From the NCBI GenBank assembly GCA_037447605.1, contig CM074806.1, positions 1,564,196 through 1,628,195 on the forward strand: 64,000 nucleotides of DNA, in the 5' to 3' direction. Positions 12,001 through 24,070 of this stretch are shown one piece after another (position 1 is the stretch's first letter; every line of letters starts with the position of its first letter). The notes beneath the pieces were generated by a model. That model saw only the letters and a program-made list of their open reading frames with translations. It ran no database searches and had not been told where the DNA came from. Source of the stretch: Zygnema circumcarinatum. Lineage: Eukaryota > Streptophyta > Zygnematophyceae > Zygnematales > Zygnemataceae. A program made the position numbers and the translations under genes.

Positions 12001-13544
12001 CACACAATTTCAGTACTGTCTGCTTCTAATGACAATCTGTGCTTAAGGGAGGCAAAGCAAAGCACTAATGTTTGTCATGTATTCCATCATGCAAGTTGCA
12101 AATGAGGAACAGCATGCATGGAGGCATTGAACATGAGAATAAGCCTTGACTTCTGTTAACAACTTGACAGAATTCAGCACTGCCCCACACTCACCTTGTG
12201 AACACCATCAAAGAGATGTTTTGGACACATCCAGCTCTCTGCGACCAACCAGCCTCCCAAATTGACTCCCACAAATTTTGGCACCGTTGAGACCGTTCGG
12301 ATACTGAAAAGCTCCCAACTGGTGGGGGCCTTCATGTGCAGCCGCAGAGTGCCATTATCCCATGCTCGCAGATAGTACGAATTGCTTACTGACTGCATGC
12401 ATACCTCCCACCATGTAACACACAGCTGAGAAAATCGCTTTGTAAATGTGAAGCCTTTTTGCCCCTTCGCTTTACAAATGGTATGATTCTGGACTATGCT
12501 GCCCTTCAATCTCTGAATAATATCTCTACTCAGACCGTCCAATTCAAGTGCGATGCCTCACCCAAATCGTAAACTTCTTGTTCGGTTTTTTCTCCACTCT
12601 GAACATGCATTCTGTCGGAATATCCGTTCCAGAGGCTTCCCCACTCGCAGTAACAGTTGCATCTGCATGAGCTGCCAACAGTTTGCCGTTTGGGCCTCTG
12701 AACGCAACTTGGAAGCTTTCTGCGTCATCGCTGCCTCCCCAGAGGGCACGGGCTGCCCTATGCATGAAGCTGAATTCGTCCAAGGTCCACGGGTCAGATC
12801 TTCTATTATTCAAGTTCAATGACTTGGCCTGACAATTGCATTTAGAAAGCTCATACGTCACATTCAGATGTTTCTACACTACATGTGGGTCAGCAGATTC
12901 TCTCTGCCACATGAGGTAGAGTACCCAAGATCGAGGGGAATCAGATAGCATGAATGTCGACTTCGCATTCTTGGGCATCTGGTTCAAGTTACTCCTCAAA
13001 TTGCTTAGTATTGCCGGCCTCGTTTATGACATTTTGCAGTCTGACACTCTTCCAAGCTCGGACTAACACCCACTTACAAAGTGTAACTCATCGTCCAACA
13101 GTCTGCCTATTCTTGGAAACATGAGTACTCGACATGGCTACTAAGAAAAAAGGCTCCCCTAAAGATTCATTCGCAATTAGAGCTTTACCTTGAGCCGGCT
13201 GCAGCATCGGCCCGCACAATGAGCAGCAAATTGTGGGAGTCAGGAACATCCTTGTTGTGCAGGACAGGTTGAGACCAATCCTTATTCGGGACTCCCAAGT
13301 ACGTCCAGTGAAACGTGTTTATCTGCACAGCCGTACCATCTGGACAACGACCTTCAAGTCAGAAGCTGCTTGGGACTCCGATAACACCTCGTACTAGAGA
13401 AGACTATCAAGGGGGGCATTTCTCTCACTCTAAGAATTTGAGATGACGTGTGAAGTGCTGTCACTCATAGGGATGGACCTTATGGGTCTTAAACTTGATG
13501 TTGTCAGGCACATGAAAAGTAGCCATCCAGTTCCTAATGTGAGT
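9063..13544 (-). CDS. GH5-type glucan 1,3-beta-glucosidase with fascin-like insert (5' end incomplete)
   Basis: Hydrolyses beta-1,3-glucan, probably at the wall or in the secretory route (family knowledge). Nine exons close in phase: 12802-12562, 12392-12195, 11920-11697, 11514-11383, 11149-10900, 10607-10444, 10012-9819, 9687-9505, 9271-9063. An upstream exon ends at 13189 and joins in phase; another candidate is 13544-13465, and start codon and signal peptide were not found. Recognisable blocks in order: a DUF7910/fascin-like part (GTLRLHMKAPTSWELFSI), FVGVNLGGWLVAESWM, LLDGTKVSL, RGVNAVRVPVGYW, VVVCLHAAPGSQNG, INEP (catalytic acid/base Glu), and FIGEWSLALN (nucleophile Glu). Both catalytic glutamates are present, so an active enzyme is expected. 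The last exon ends in a tryptophan-rich tail (FFFWSFKHGQGWDPWTF). The donor after exon 10900 is weak (GTTCAT). N-terminal exons are the least certain part. Confidence 0.85.
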
Positions 13545-13744
13545 CTGAGAAGACGTTTCTCTATAGATGCAAAGCAAGTCTGTCCTCCAACCTGGGAAGA
13601 CTTGTGTTAGCAGCTCCATGTACGCAGGTTTTCATAGTGGAATGGAATATTTAAGCATTCATCCTGACTCGTCAAACTTCGCCAGGACCACCACGACTAC
13701 CTGGAGTTGTGTGCTCCCAAGGTTGGAAAATACAATGCCTTAAC

Positions 13745-13955
13745 CTGGGACGGATCCAGGATTACAGTTTAGGGGGGGCTGACCAGCGAGTTGGGAACAA
13801 AAAATCTGAAATTTCTAGTGTCTAATCGCAGTCGATGCGCACCGACTTTGATATTGTTAAGTCAACGATAAAGGCGATCAGTGGCTAACAGCTTTGGCCT
13901 TCAATTTCTGAGGGGGGCTAAGCCCCCCCCAGCCCCCCTCGTGGGTCCAGGCCCT
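13745..13955. mobile_element. Possible short non-autonomous element
   Basis: The left end contains GGATCCAGGATTACAG followed by AGGGGGGGCT. The right end, read on the other strand, contains GGCCTGGACCC followed by AGGGGGGCT. GC-rich ends of the GGATCCAGG type around a few hundred bases of featureless DNA are common in plant MITEs. The arms match only partly and I see no convincing target duplication. Confidence 0.35.
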
Positions 13956-15640
13956 AATGCCTACGCTTAATTGCAGTAAGTGGTCAAGCCTTCGCCATGC
14001 TTCGACAACTATTTAGGCAGTTGCGCTCCTGGAAATTTTCATCGAATGAAGAATTGGTCGAATGTACAAGAAAAAAATCTTAATAAAAAGGTGAATAAAA
14101 CGAAGGCATAGACTTTGCAGCTGCAAGGACAGCAGAGGACGTCTTTAGCAATAGATAGGTACATGCGCTTGCGGTGCAGCAATGGTTGTGGTTTTGTCGA
14201 TTGAAAGCGCGATAAGCTCACATCACTGCCACTTGCACGGTCACGCAGAGATGAAGGCCCTTTGGGGTCAAAGTGTTGACCTCAGAACAAACGTACGGGG
14301 ATTTTTTTACTCAACTCTGCTAAAGGAAAGAAGCAATGCCCAAAAGTGAAGGTATTCACTTTTTCGTGTCAATTGCAACCTTCAGGACGACTTGGAGCTG
14401 AGCCGAGTTGCCAATCATGTCATAACCTTGCTGAATATAGCGTCAAGCATCTACGGCCGAGTTTCAGTGCGTCTCAACACAATATTTCAGTACATTAAAG
14501 AGGGACCTTGGTTCACAGACTCTACATGAGCAAAACGTGTTTTCCCGCTTGTACCCTCTGTCAGAAACGATTGATACATATTACTTACTTTAACTTTTTG
14601 AACGTGCTGAGCAGTCCAACAGAAGCAGAAGTTCTTCGCAGGACAGAAACAACAGCGTGGCTCATCCCTGTGACTATGTTCAACATCCGACCCTCGTGGG
14701 CGATACGACAAACAGATGACTATGTCCGAGGCATAGAAGATATATGCCTCGAAACCATATGTGTAGAAGTTATTGAGTGCGCCAGTGTAAGAGTCGCTGA
14801 AATCAGAATTATGGATGGCCGGTTGGACAAAAACGTGTCTCAAATCAGTTGCTGCCAAGCAGATAGTTTGAGAACGTTATCCGCATTGTATCTTAGTCCA
14901 CACGATGCTTATGGCCTCAAATCGATATAATTAGAAAGGGATCGGACAGGTGACGAACGTCAGAGGAATGAACGGAAAAGAAGCCAGCAACGTAGACGTT
15001 GTAACCAAAAATCACTTCAGAAATCACATAATTCGCGCGCTGGATTTCACACAGCCAGAATGCAGCATGTCGTTCACATTAAACGCAGGTCTAGCCGAGA
15101 AAGCCGCTTCGTTCTCCCCTCGCTGCGCAGAGAAACGGTGGCAGCACCGCGTGAAGAGAGGGACAGTGCAGCCGGGAGGGGAGGCGCATGCCTGCGAAGG
15201 TGTCGCAGTCCCACACGCAGGGCATCGTCATGCCGCCTCCTGCCGCCATGGCCTTCTCCTCCCTCATTCTCCTCTACCATGCCCCGCCCCCACCGGGCCA
15301 TCCCATGGACCCATCCCATGGTCCCATCCCATCCTATCCGGCCATGGCCGCATGGCCCGCATGCGCATGGACCGCTTGGACCCATGCCCATGCCATGCGG
15401 CCGCTGTTGTCCGCGTGCTATCTATCCTTCAGTCGCATGTTCCTCGTCTTGGTGCATGCACAATGTTGTGGTTGTTGCGATCGCCACAACTGTGGAACAT
15501 CATGGCATCATGTTACACAAGAGCGGGAGAACATGCGCAAGGAAGCACACACAGCAAGTCTAACAACGCGCGCCCCCTCCCCCCCATCCTCGCCTTTGCC
15601 AGGAACAAAAGTGATCGCAACAAGGAACCCTTTCCTTTTT
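13956..15640. other. Intergenic region with overlapping open frames
   Basis: Between the GH5 gene and H2A.X. Open frames overlap on both strands around 14487-14930. The minus frame there ends at a good donor (AAA|GTAAGT near 14590) and contains FEAYIFYASDIVICLSYRP, but neither frame matches a family I know. From 15060 to 15560 the DNA is GC-rich with repeated CCCATCCCATGG-like words, and several frames are open for compositional reasons. No gene is claimed. Confidence 0.4.
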
Positions 15641-16080
15641 TTTTGTGAAACTTGCAACTCATGCTCCGCGAGGTCCACGTCCAGGTCTTGGGGGGGCCCT
15701 CGGGCACCGAAACCTGAAAAACCAAATTGAAAATATTTTTTTCATTTTTATTTTAAATTTTCAAAAGGCGATGTTCCCCCCCTCCCCCTCGCATTGGCGG
15801 AGAGCGGCGACTTCGGATCGAAACGGCGCGATTGGAACCGTCGATCGGCAGCAATCGGCGGGCGGGGCGATGGCCTGTGAGGGCTCCCGTGCCGTCCCGG
15901 CCGGAGCCGAAGGGAGGGCCTATAAACTGGGCGGCCCTCGGAGCGCAAGAAGAGGTCGGAGGGGAAGGTTGTAACCACATTGCAGTCAGACTCTTCGACT
16001 GTTTGTGTACTCGTATTCAAGGGGATAACGGCAACCAAAGCATCGTTGGGAGCTGAGATTGCGGTATCTGTTCGGGAATC
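15641..16080 (+). promoter_or_regulatory. Promoter and leader of H2A.X
   Basis: TATAAA at 15921-15926, about 155 bp before the start codon, in a GC-rich setting. CCGTCGATCGG (near 15839) and AACGGCGCGATTGG (near 15823) resemble histone-promoter and E2F-type elements. S-phase control is inference from these words only. Confidence 0.55.
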
Positions 16081-17012
16081 ATGAGCGGAAGGGGCAGGGC
16101 CAAGGGTGCAAAGGCCGTTTCAAGGTCGCAAAAAGCAGGTTTACAGTTTCCTGTTGGTAGAATTGCTCGTTTTTTGAAGGCTGGGAAATATGCGACGCGT
16201 GTTGGAGCGGGGGCGCCTGTGTATCTTGCTGCGGTCATGGAGTACCTGGCTGCAGAGGTATTCGCCTTTTTCAACTCCTTTCGAGTTATTATCTTGTAAA
16301 TAAATTTGTTGAACGTTTGCATGATAAAATTGTATCCTCCTTTCTCGCTGCACTTGGAGGATGGGGTTTTTATATTGTACTTCCGAAGTTGTGAGAATAC
16401 CTCGCTGCTGAGGTGAAATTCGCTTTTCTTCCATTCAGGAACGACGTGGCTAAATCTGGCTTTATTGATCGCATTTTTTGCTTCGTCCCGCTTTTTATTT
16501 TTCATTTGAAACCTCTCATGCCTACTCCTTCAATTTCATGTTTACAGTGATAGCTTTTTCATTGCTAATTTGAGTATCCATTTCTGCCAGGTGCTTGAGC
16601 TGGCAGGTAATGCTGCTCGCGACAACAAGAAAACCAGAATAGTCCCGCGGCATATTCAATTGGCTGTTAGAAATGACGAAGAGTTGAGCAAGCTACTCGG
16701 TGCAGTTACAATTGCAGCTGGTGGAGTACTGGTAAGGCTTTGTAGAACCCTGGCCAACTCTGCGTGTGGATGTTGCTCTTTTAGGACGGCTAGGGAATGC
16801 CTGTGCCAACCTAATTTAGCACAGTGCGCTGCACCATTGTTCTAGTCTCGATTGCACCAAGCCCGTCTGTTCTGTCACAAGTTGTGAGTAGGCTCGGTGC
16901 TGATGTCCTGTTCGTAACTGTGCTTTTCTTGCAGCCAAACATTCACTCAGTGTTGCTTCCGAAGAAGTCTGGTGGCGCTGGAGAGAAGGGCTCGGCTTCC
17001 CAAGAGTTTTGA
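16081..17012 (+). CDS. H2A.X: Histone H2A.X
   Basis: Core histone variant that is phosphorylated at its C-terminal SQ motif around DNA breaks. Three exons (16081-16257, 16591-16731, 16935-17012) give 131 residues with all junctions in phase. The protein starts [20 protein letters not shown], has the H2A core ([40 protein letters not shown], the acidic-patch segment DEELSKLLG), and ends in SASQEF, the SQ-[E/D]-aromatic signature of H2A.X. No SPKK tail, so it is not a seed-plant H2A.W. Two introns match plant H2A.X practice and contrast with intronless replication-dependent histones. It lies convergent with the RabGGTase alpha gene. Confidence 0.96.
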
Positions 17013-17635
17013 GAAAAAAAAACGAAATTAGGACGTAGATGCGGCAACCCCTTGTACAGAAAGATGTTACTGCACGACTAGTGCTTTGGCTAATAAAAGA
17101 GCTGTCACCTTTTATGTAGATGTCTTCAACAAATGCAGCAGTCGCTCGGAGGCTTGTATTCAGTTAAGATTCATGGATTCCCCACACTTAAAAGTAAAAC
17201 CCCGAGTTCTGAATGTTATCCAATTGCAAGGTTTTGTTTTGCGTCAAGCTTGTGGCAGGCCCCTTGTTCAAATGAGCTGCTATGTTGTGCTTGATGGAAG
17301 CCTTGTTGATAACTGGGACTGTTGAAAGTAGAGGGGCTGGAGTTGGGATCGCTCACATAAGAGTTGCCAAGGAGAGGCTCTGCTGCATTTGTTAATTGTT
17401 TTCGACCGTGGCAAAAACTTTCAAAATCAATGGTCATTAGAATTTCTCATGCACACACATAAATGATAATGCTGACCTTTCTTATAGAGTACCACTGCTG
17501 GTCTCAAACAAAAGTGCCGTTAGAGTCACCTTTGAACTTGAACCGGGAATACAACCTATCAAACAAGGATAATAAACCGCTATCTCCATTGCATGTTCTT
17601 AGAGGAAAAAATATTGATTTTTTTTGTTCATGAGA
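17013..17635. other. Overlapping 3' flanks of H2A.X and RabGGTase alpha
   Basis: Sequence between two convergent stop codons. AATAAAA-like signals occur near 17090 (TAATAAAAG). Nothing else supported. Confidence 0.5.
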
Positions 17636-20600
17636 TTACTGATGAAGTATGTGCACAGAAGGCAACAAGGCTTTTATAATTGTTGTATAACTAAGTTCCT
17701 CTACTACTTTGTTGCCTCTGAGGTCAAGAATCTGCACACCTAGCCCTTGAAATCCTCTAAAAACCTCATATACATTTTCTTGATAATCCTTCCCCGTGGC
17801 AGTCACCAAAGGCCAATCACCCATTGTTGATGGAGAAGAGTACCGCTGGTTATTATGGACGACGCTGCCTAGAAGGTTGTAACTGAGGTCGAGCGCCTGC
17901 ATGTGTGGCAGCATGCCAAGAGGTGAAACGGCGCTGCCATGGGTGATGCAGTTGTGGCTCAAATTCAACGAGATCAGCTGCTGGAGACTCTCCAGACCTG
18001 TGAGTCAGAACTTCGTTGCTTCAGTCTTTCTTCGCTTCGTGGCCTTTTTTGCCCCTTCTCGTCAGTCTGTTTCAGATGCTAGAAGTGAAGGAGCAGCTTG
18101 CAGCTATAATGAGGGACAATTGCACAAGAAAGAGTGGGAAAGCATTCGACTCACCGTGAGCTGATCGCAGTCGGTTATGGCTGAGGTCTAGCTGTCGCAC
18201 CCAAAGCAAGCGATGCGCTCCCTCGAAGTATCCAAGATCCATATGGGACAAGCGGATCTGTCCATGTGAGAAGAGTTGGTTCTCAACCGCTCGCTTGTCT
18301 ACATCCCCCAACTGTAAGCGCGCATGACTCCACCAGTGCTTTGCCAGGCTGCTGGAAGAGGCTAACACCTGTCATAGATTGAGCATGAAGAACTGGACAG
18401 TCAATCAACGCGAAGTTTAAAAACAGACTTCCCTGGTCCTCCTCTCAAGAGTCCTGCACTGCAAACCCAAGAAAAAAAATCTTGCAGCGTTCAGAGGGTT
18501 TTCGCATAGGAGTAATCTTGACCCCTTCCCCCACATTAGGCTACTGAAATCATAGTGGGATGCAGCACGGAGGTGTAATATAAACACCTGATGCAACCGC
18601 TGCCTGCTCTGCACGTCCTTGTAGTACTCCGCATGGCCGGGGTCGTCTTTTGCCAGCTGCTGATACAATTCAATGACCTCAATTTCGTCGTAGTGGCCAT
18701 TGCAAGTGCTCAACGAATGCAGCAGCCTTGCCAAGGTAAGTTTTGGCCATTTCACACTGCAAAAACATGCGAAAGTTTAAAGAACATGGGAAAGTGAAGT
18801 CAACCCAGTCTCCTTCACCCAACCATCCCAATCTTCGTACATGCAGCTTCTGCCATGGAGTCTCTGTCAAGTGGTGAATGTTTGCAGGCGACTCTAAGTC
18901 CAGTTTGGACTCATCTACATGAAATCCTCGCGATTTCATTTGGGAACATCTTCCTGGCCTGTCAAATCATCTCAAATACCTACTCATGCCCCTCGCTGTG
19001 CCCGTTTTTTTCCTTGAGAGACCAATTTGTAAGGCCCCAGCTTCTCCTAATTTCGTACAGGAAACATCGACTCACCTCTCTGTCTCCTCCTCCAGCAGCT
19101 CACGACACATGCCAACCTCCTCCTCCAACAGAACATGCCTCCATGTTGCTATGCTGTCCCCCGTCTTCACACTCTCGTTTCCACAGACCCCAATGGAGAA
19201 TGAGGCCTTCGCATCTGGAGGGAGCTCTCCACCGCTTCCTGCTCTTTCACTAGTCTTCTCCTCCGTTTCCGTTTTCGATGTTAATAAAGCGGCAAGCGTG
19301 CTCTCCTTATCACTCCGCCTCGTAAGGACACTGAATTGCACTTGAGTGCTACCTTGCAGAGGGACTCCAGACAGCGATATGACTCCTGGGCAGCAGCCCA
19401 CCTTCAACGAGACTGCGTAACCATTTTCACTGTTAAAACCAGCATCTGATGCCTTATCTGCTCCTACCTCAACTACTCTCACCCAGCTCCTGCTTCCCTC
19501 TCCACATTCTAGTGGCCTCCAACTGTTAACAGTTGCTGCACAGTCTGACCTTCCTTCCCTCTCAACAGTGTCTTGCACTCCCTCAACTATTAAGGCTGCA
19601 GTGTCATCCCCTACTCCCATCACTCGTTCACTAAAAAGTAGGACAGTATGAAGCCGGCCGTCCTGCGCGTCTACACATATTCCTTCTGATGGCCAGGTGG
19701 CAATCAAAGAAGGTTTGACTTCTGGCACAGTATGTCCTAACAGCCATTGATAATACATGAATCCACTTTGATCATCTGGTGCAGTCCAGAGTGCCTGCCT
19801 CACAAGCTCATACTCCTCCTTGACCACAATAGGATCGAGTGCTGCTTCTGCCCCCTCCTTCCTCTCCTTGGCTCTGTGAATGGCCATCAACAGCTGGCTG
19901 CATCAAACAACATGGCCATCACCGCATTAACTTGCCATTTCGCCACATGCAATGTCAACACAGGGCCATATTCATGAGTTAAGGAAGGAAAAATTGGCTC
20001 ACCTGCGGACATGCCAAGCAGAATAATTGCGAGGATCTTCGTTGATCTTCTCCATGCTATATTGTAGCTCCGCCTCTGGGCCCTGCCCACTTGTTTGAAC
20101 AGCAAACCTGCACCAAAAATACAATCCATCCAATTTAAAACAGCGAGAATGCTTTCCTTGAGTACCGTTTGTGTACAGAACAAACTAGATTGGCTGCCCA
20201 TGCAATGGACTCGCAATAGGACACATCTAAGCTGGTTTTTGCTGCTTCTCTTGAGAACGAATCTCATCCTCAGCAACATCTTAGGAGAGGCCCAAAACAT
20301 GGTGACACTCACAGTCAGTGTGCGACACCTGCCAGTGTGTACAACCCCAACACAAGTACTCTGCTAAAGGACAGCATGCTTAGAAGATTGGCTGCTCCAC
20401 ATTCAAAACATGCATATACCTTAAACCTTGAAACGTAACTTAATTTGCGTGAAACCCTCCTGACTTACCTGCGATAATCCCAGCCATGGAAATTCCGGTT
20501 GTCCAAACCCAGCAACATAGCAAGCAGCTCAAACTCGCGTTTCATGGGTGCAAGCCCTTGCGCAGCGATCCACTTGCGGTGATGCCAGGCTCCATAGGAC

Positions 20601-22098
20601 TTCGGATTCTTCTTCAATGCTTTTTCGGCCTGGTAGAAAGGAGGCCCACCATGCCCTATTGCGATAGCTGGACACACATATTCAACAGTGAAATTGCAAA
20701 AGCTGCTCCGAAAATGGTCAACGAGATGCACAGACGTCAGAAACGGGGAGCCAATCAGAAAGAGTGTAGCCAAGTCTGCACAATGAATTGCCAAAACAGA
20801 AGTGCCAAGAGAAACGTAAAATGCTAAGAAAGTTTCAAAAGCAACCAAGTCAGCCAAATAAGATCATTCCTTGACGCACAAATAAGAGCTCCTCGCACCC
20901 CATCTATCTGCTCATCTTTGGAAACAAACTATCTCTAAGGTTGGCCAATCCCAGAAACTTTCAGAACTTCATTCACATGGAAGGTGGTCATTTGGTGATT
21001 CTCGGCGGGCTTCAGGTGTGAGAACTCAGCATACCAAGCGGAGTTCTTCATCCGCAAGCTTCTTGCGAGCGACCTCATCATCACCTGCCTCCGTTATCAG
21101 GTGACGAAAAGCAGATTTACGAAAATTCCAAGCAGTGTATACATCAGGGTTCAGCTCCAGTAGTTTTCCACTTTGTTGAAGAGCATCCTCCGTGTATCTG
21201 TCACACCACAACTCGATTACTGAGACAAGGCTTATCCCTTTACAGTCCAGAGATACCTCAGCATGTGATACCTCATCTTCTCATTTTCGTCAAAAAGTAA
21301 GGAGCTAATGCTAATTATTTGCATGCAGAATGAGTTAAGCTCTGATGTGACACATGAACTGAGGATTTTGGAGATATGCGATACTAGATTTTTGATTAAA
21401 GGCATTCACCATAAGGCAGACGAATCGAATGTGACAAATTGCTTTGACACATTTTACAAACGTTCACGAATTAGTACCTCTATGAAAGTGATAAGCGCAC
21501 GAATAAACTGGCACGGATAGGCTTGTGTTGTGAACAATTATCGCAGCCCTTATCACTTTCAGGGAGGTGCAGGCCTCTATCCGCACCTTAATCCATGTGG
21601 CGGACAGCATACCTTCGTCTTCGTCTTCTTCGTGCTTATTATGCAAGTTTGGTCCCAAAAAGTCCCAAGTTTGGTTCGAGCCTACTCATTCACATGAGTT
21701 GAGTGGGGAGAGTCAACGACGGTGGAATCAATTTAACTCTTTTGCTGTAATATGCTTTTAACGACTACACTGGAAACGACTTGCCCATGTTGCCAAACAC
21801 AGAAGATTTTGCACAATTTGGCCTCTAAGTAAATTTTCCATAATCCTCAAAGCGTGATACTGAAGAAGCACAGGAACTCCTCAAAAAGATATCGAGGCAA
21901 TTCAGTATTTCCAACAAAACAGGCACAAAAAAGCTGGCCACAGCATCACCCTATGCACCTTTTTTCCCGGTGGAACTGAAGCACATTGCTCTGCAACCGA
22001 GAGTAAAGAGCGATTTTCTTCCTGCCAGCTGCGGCATCACGCTCGTCTGCCTCCCTCTCCCTCTCCGCCCGCACAGACACTCGCGCCCTCCCGTGCAT
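17636..22098 (-). CDS. RGTA1: Rab geranylgeranyltransferase (type II) alpha subunit
   Basis: Alpha subunit of the enzyme that attaches geranylgeranyl groups to Rab GTPases, together with a beta subunit and REP. Eight exons close in phase: 22098-21959, 21197-21035, 20629-20469, 20107-20003, 19897-19076, 18756-18588, 18368-18155, 17997-17636; 711 residues. It starts MHGRARVS, typical of plant members; an in-frame ATG further up at 22257 is less likely. Prenyltransferase alpha repeats follow: YTAWNFRK, SYGAWHHRKW, FHGWDYRR, NYSAWHVR, and DDQSGFMYYQWLL (roughly residues 45-250). The long exon encodes the Ig-like insert. The C-terminus has leucine-rich repeats (VRQLDLSHNRL, LISLNLSHNCI, MQALDLSYNLL, VQILDLRGNKV). 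Part of the long exon has a decayed copy at 7500-7878. Confidence 0.95.
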
Positions 22099-22355
22099 GA
22101 CGGCCACCGAGAGGCACTCTGCGGGCGGGCGCTGGCTTTGAGTGGGTGGGGTGCGAGCACAAGCCCTAAAAGCTCCACCTGCGAGCCATCCCTCAGGGAG
22201 GCCTATCTGGGACGGAGCTCGTCCGTGGCGGAGAGGCGGTACGGATGCAGGTCTCAACCCTAAGCAGTAAGCACCCTCGGCCCTGACTCTAAACCCTAAC
22301 CCTAATTTCCAAACCCTAAACTCTACACCTTAAACCTTTCAGAAGGTGGAGTGAG
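22099..22355. promoter_or_regulatory. Shared divergent promoter with telobox cluster
   Basis: Only 257 bp separate the start codons of RabGGTase alpha (-) and the small gene (+). AAACCCTAACCCTAA and AAACCCTAAACTC lie at about 22290-22325. Such teloboxes are common in promoters of plant translation and cell-cycle genes; shared use by both genes is inferred. Confidence 0.6.
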
Positions 22356-23442
22356 ATGAGCATTCTTCCTCCCCAGCAGCAGCAGCAGCAGCAGCAAGAC
22401 CCTTCTGACTCACTCAAGAAGTACGTGGCCGAGCGTGCGCTGGAGAGTGTGGGAGCTGTGCAGCGCCTGGCTCGCTCTGCAGCTGTAGGGGTGAGGGCCT
22501 TGCTTTAGCTGTGTTTTTTTTTTTTTTGTGGTAGATATGGCCCTCTAGTAACAGAATATGAGGATTTTCTTTAATGTGGAAAGCCTCATCCCCCACCGGG
22601 AGAAGTTGCGAAGTTTGGACCATTTTCTTCTGAACCTGTTCAATGGTTGAGGAGCGCGTGATAAGCATCGATGATGGTTGAGGCTGTAGTGCATAGTGAG
22701 TGATTATTGGCAACCATGCCTTTGAGCTTACGGCGGCCATGGCAGTGACGGTGGCTGTGCCATTGGAGAAAGTTTGTGTCACCATGAGAAGCAAAAATGA
22801 GTGATTTGGCATGGGTGCAGCAGCCAGGGCGATGGAGTCAGGAGCTCACGAGCAGGGCCGGCTCCATCAAGGGAACCCGAGAGGTGCTGCCCACATGTGC
22901 CTAATGCTTGCACTGTCATGATGTTACACACTTTTGACTTTCCCTGACTTGCTTTAATGTTTTTCCTTTCTCTAAAAAAATTATGAAGGGTTGTTCATGA
23001 GCGGATCGCATAGGCTGATTGTAAGTGCGTTTTCGTTTGCAAGTCCTTGTCAATGTTAAGCACTCTTTCAATGATTGCAGGCTCTTGAGCAAATGCCTCT
23101 TGCGCTCGCTGCGATGGACGCAGGCATGGATGCAGCCCTTGAGAAGTGAGCTCCCTATTCCATCACGACGCATTGCATGATGAGACTGTGCTTGTGATGT
23201 TTTTGCATTATCGATGCTTGAGGCAGCTGTTCTATTCGCTCTGAAGGCACTCCTTGTGTTGTAGTCAGGATGATGACAAGTCGGCAATGTTGGTTTCCCT
23301 TCAAACGCATCCTCATAAATTCCCAAATCTGATCGCGAGCCTGTTTAAGGAGTCCATGTGCAGGGCAGCTCATTTGGCCGAGGCAAAGTTTTTCTTACGC
23401 AGTTCACATGCATTAGCTTCTGAGGACAAGCCACGTGAATGA
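22356..23442 (+). CDS. Small protein with N-terminal polyglutamine, unrecognised
   Basis: Three exons in phase: 22356-22490, 23081-23145, 23265-23442, giving 125 residues. The first exon starts MSILPP, followed by eight glutamines (seven CAG plus one CAA codon), then DSLKKYVAERALESVGAVQR, which looks helical. The last exon has KFPNLIASLFKESMCRAAHL. Exon 2 could instead stop at TGA 23147, giving 67 residues; the GTGAGC donor just before it and the open, well-composed third exon favour the longer model. The third acceptor (TGTTGTAG) is weak. No known domain recognised and no membrane segment. Placement behind a telobox promoter suggests a housekeeping gene. Confidence 0.5.
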
Positions 23443-24060
23443 GCACGATGTCGTTGCAGGGGCTGTCCTTCATCTAGACGTGTACATGATGCAGAAAGCT
23501 CGGTTATGCTCATCTTTTGCTTTTAGAGAGGCTTCTCCTTATAGGTTTTCTTCCGCTTCTAGAACCATGTCATTGTTTGTAAATTCCATTCATCTGGCCA
23601 TTCAATATCTGATGGCAACCAACCCCTGAGTATCTATCTACTCAGTGTCTTCAATACAGGAACCCCTTTCCAGAAGCCGTAGAATAAGATTGTACGTAGT
23701 GAGAAACAGTTGAATTTTGTATCTTAGCTTCAAGAATAGCTTGCGAACTTGTAACTCTTGTTCTGACCCTATGGTCACAATGGGTGGCTTCTGATTGTGC
23801 TGATTGGAGGGCTAGTTACGATAGTGGAATTCTCCGGCAATGCAATTTCAGCACGAAAAGCATAAACCCAATGTTGTTACACTCACTGAAAAACATGGAA
23901 CTATAGCCATCAGCGCGACCGAACTGTTCACAGCGCAAGCCTGTCCGTGCCAGTTCATTCGCCCGCATATCACTTTGCAGGGAACAGTGTCTCAAAACGA
24001 GTCGCCAAATTCGATTCGTCTGCCTTGGGGTGAGTGCCTCTAATCAACAACTTCGAACCC
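23443..24060. other. Intergenic region downstream of the small gene
   Basis: Probably 3' UTR in its first 250 bp. An open frame at 23840-24043 ends at a GTGAGT word but has no other support. No other feature. Confidence 0.35.
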
Positions 24061-24070
24061 AACAACCTTA

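Noticed and set aside
15060-15648. Several overlapping frames upstream of H2A.X.
   Set aside because: All frames are open in a GC-rich CCATGG-repeat stretch, and the region fits the H2A.X upstream DNA.
18679-18939. Extra exon in RabGGTase alpha between 19076 and 18756.
   Set aside because: The family sequence and reading phase join 19076 directly to 18756; the segment is intron.
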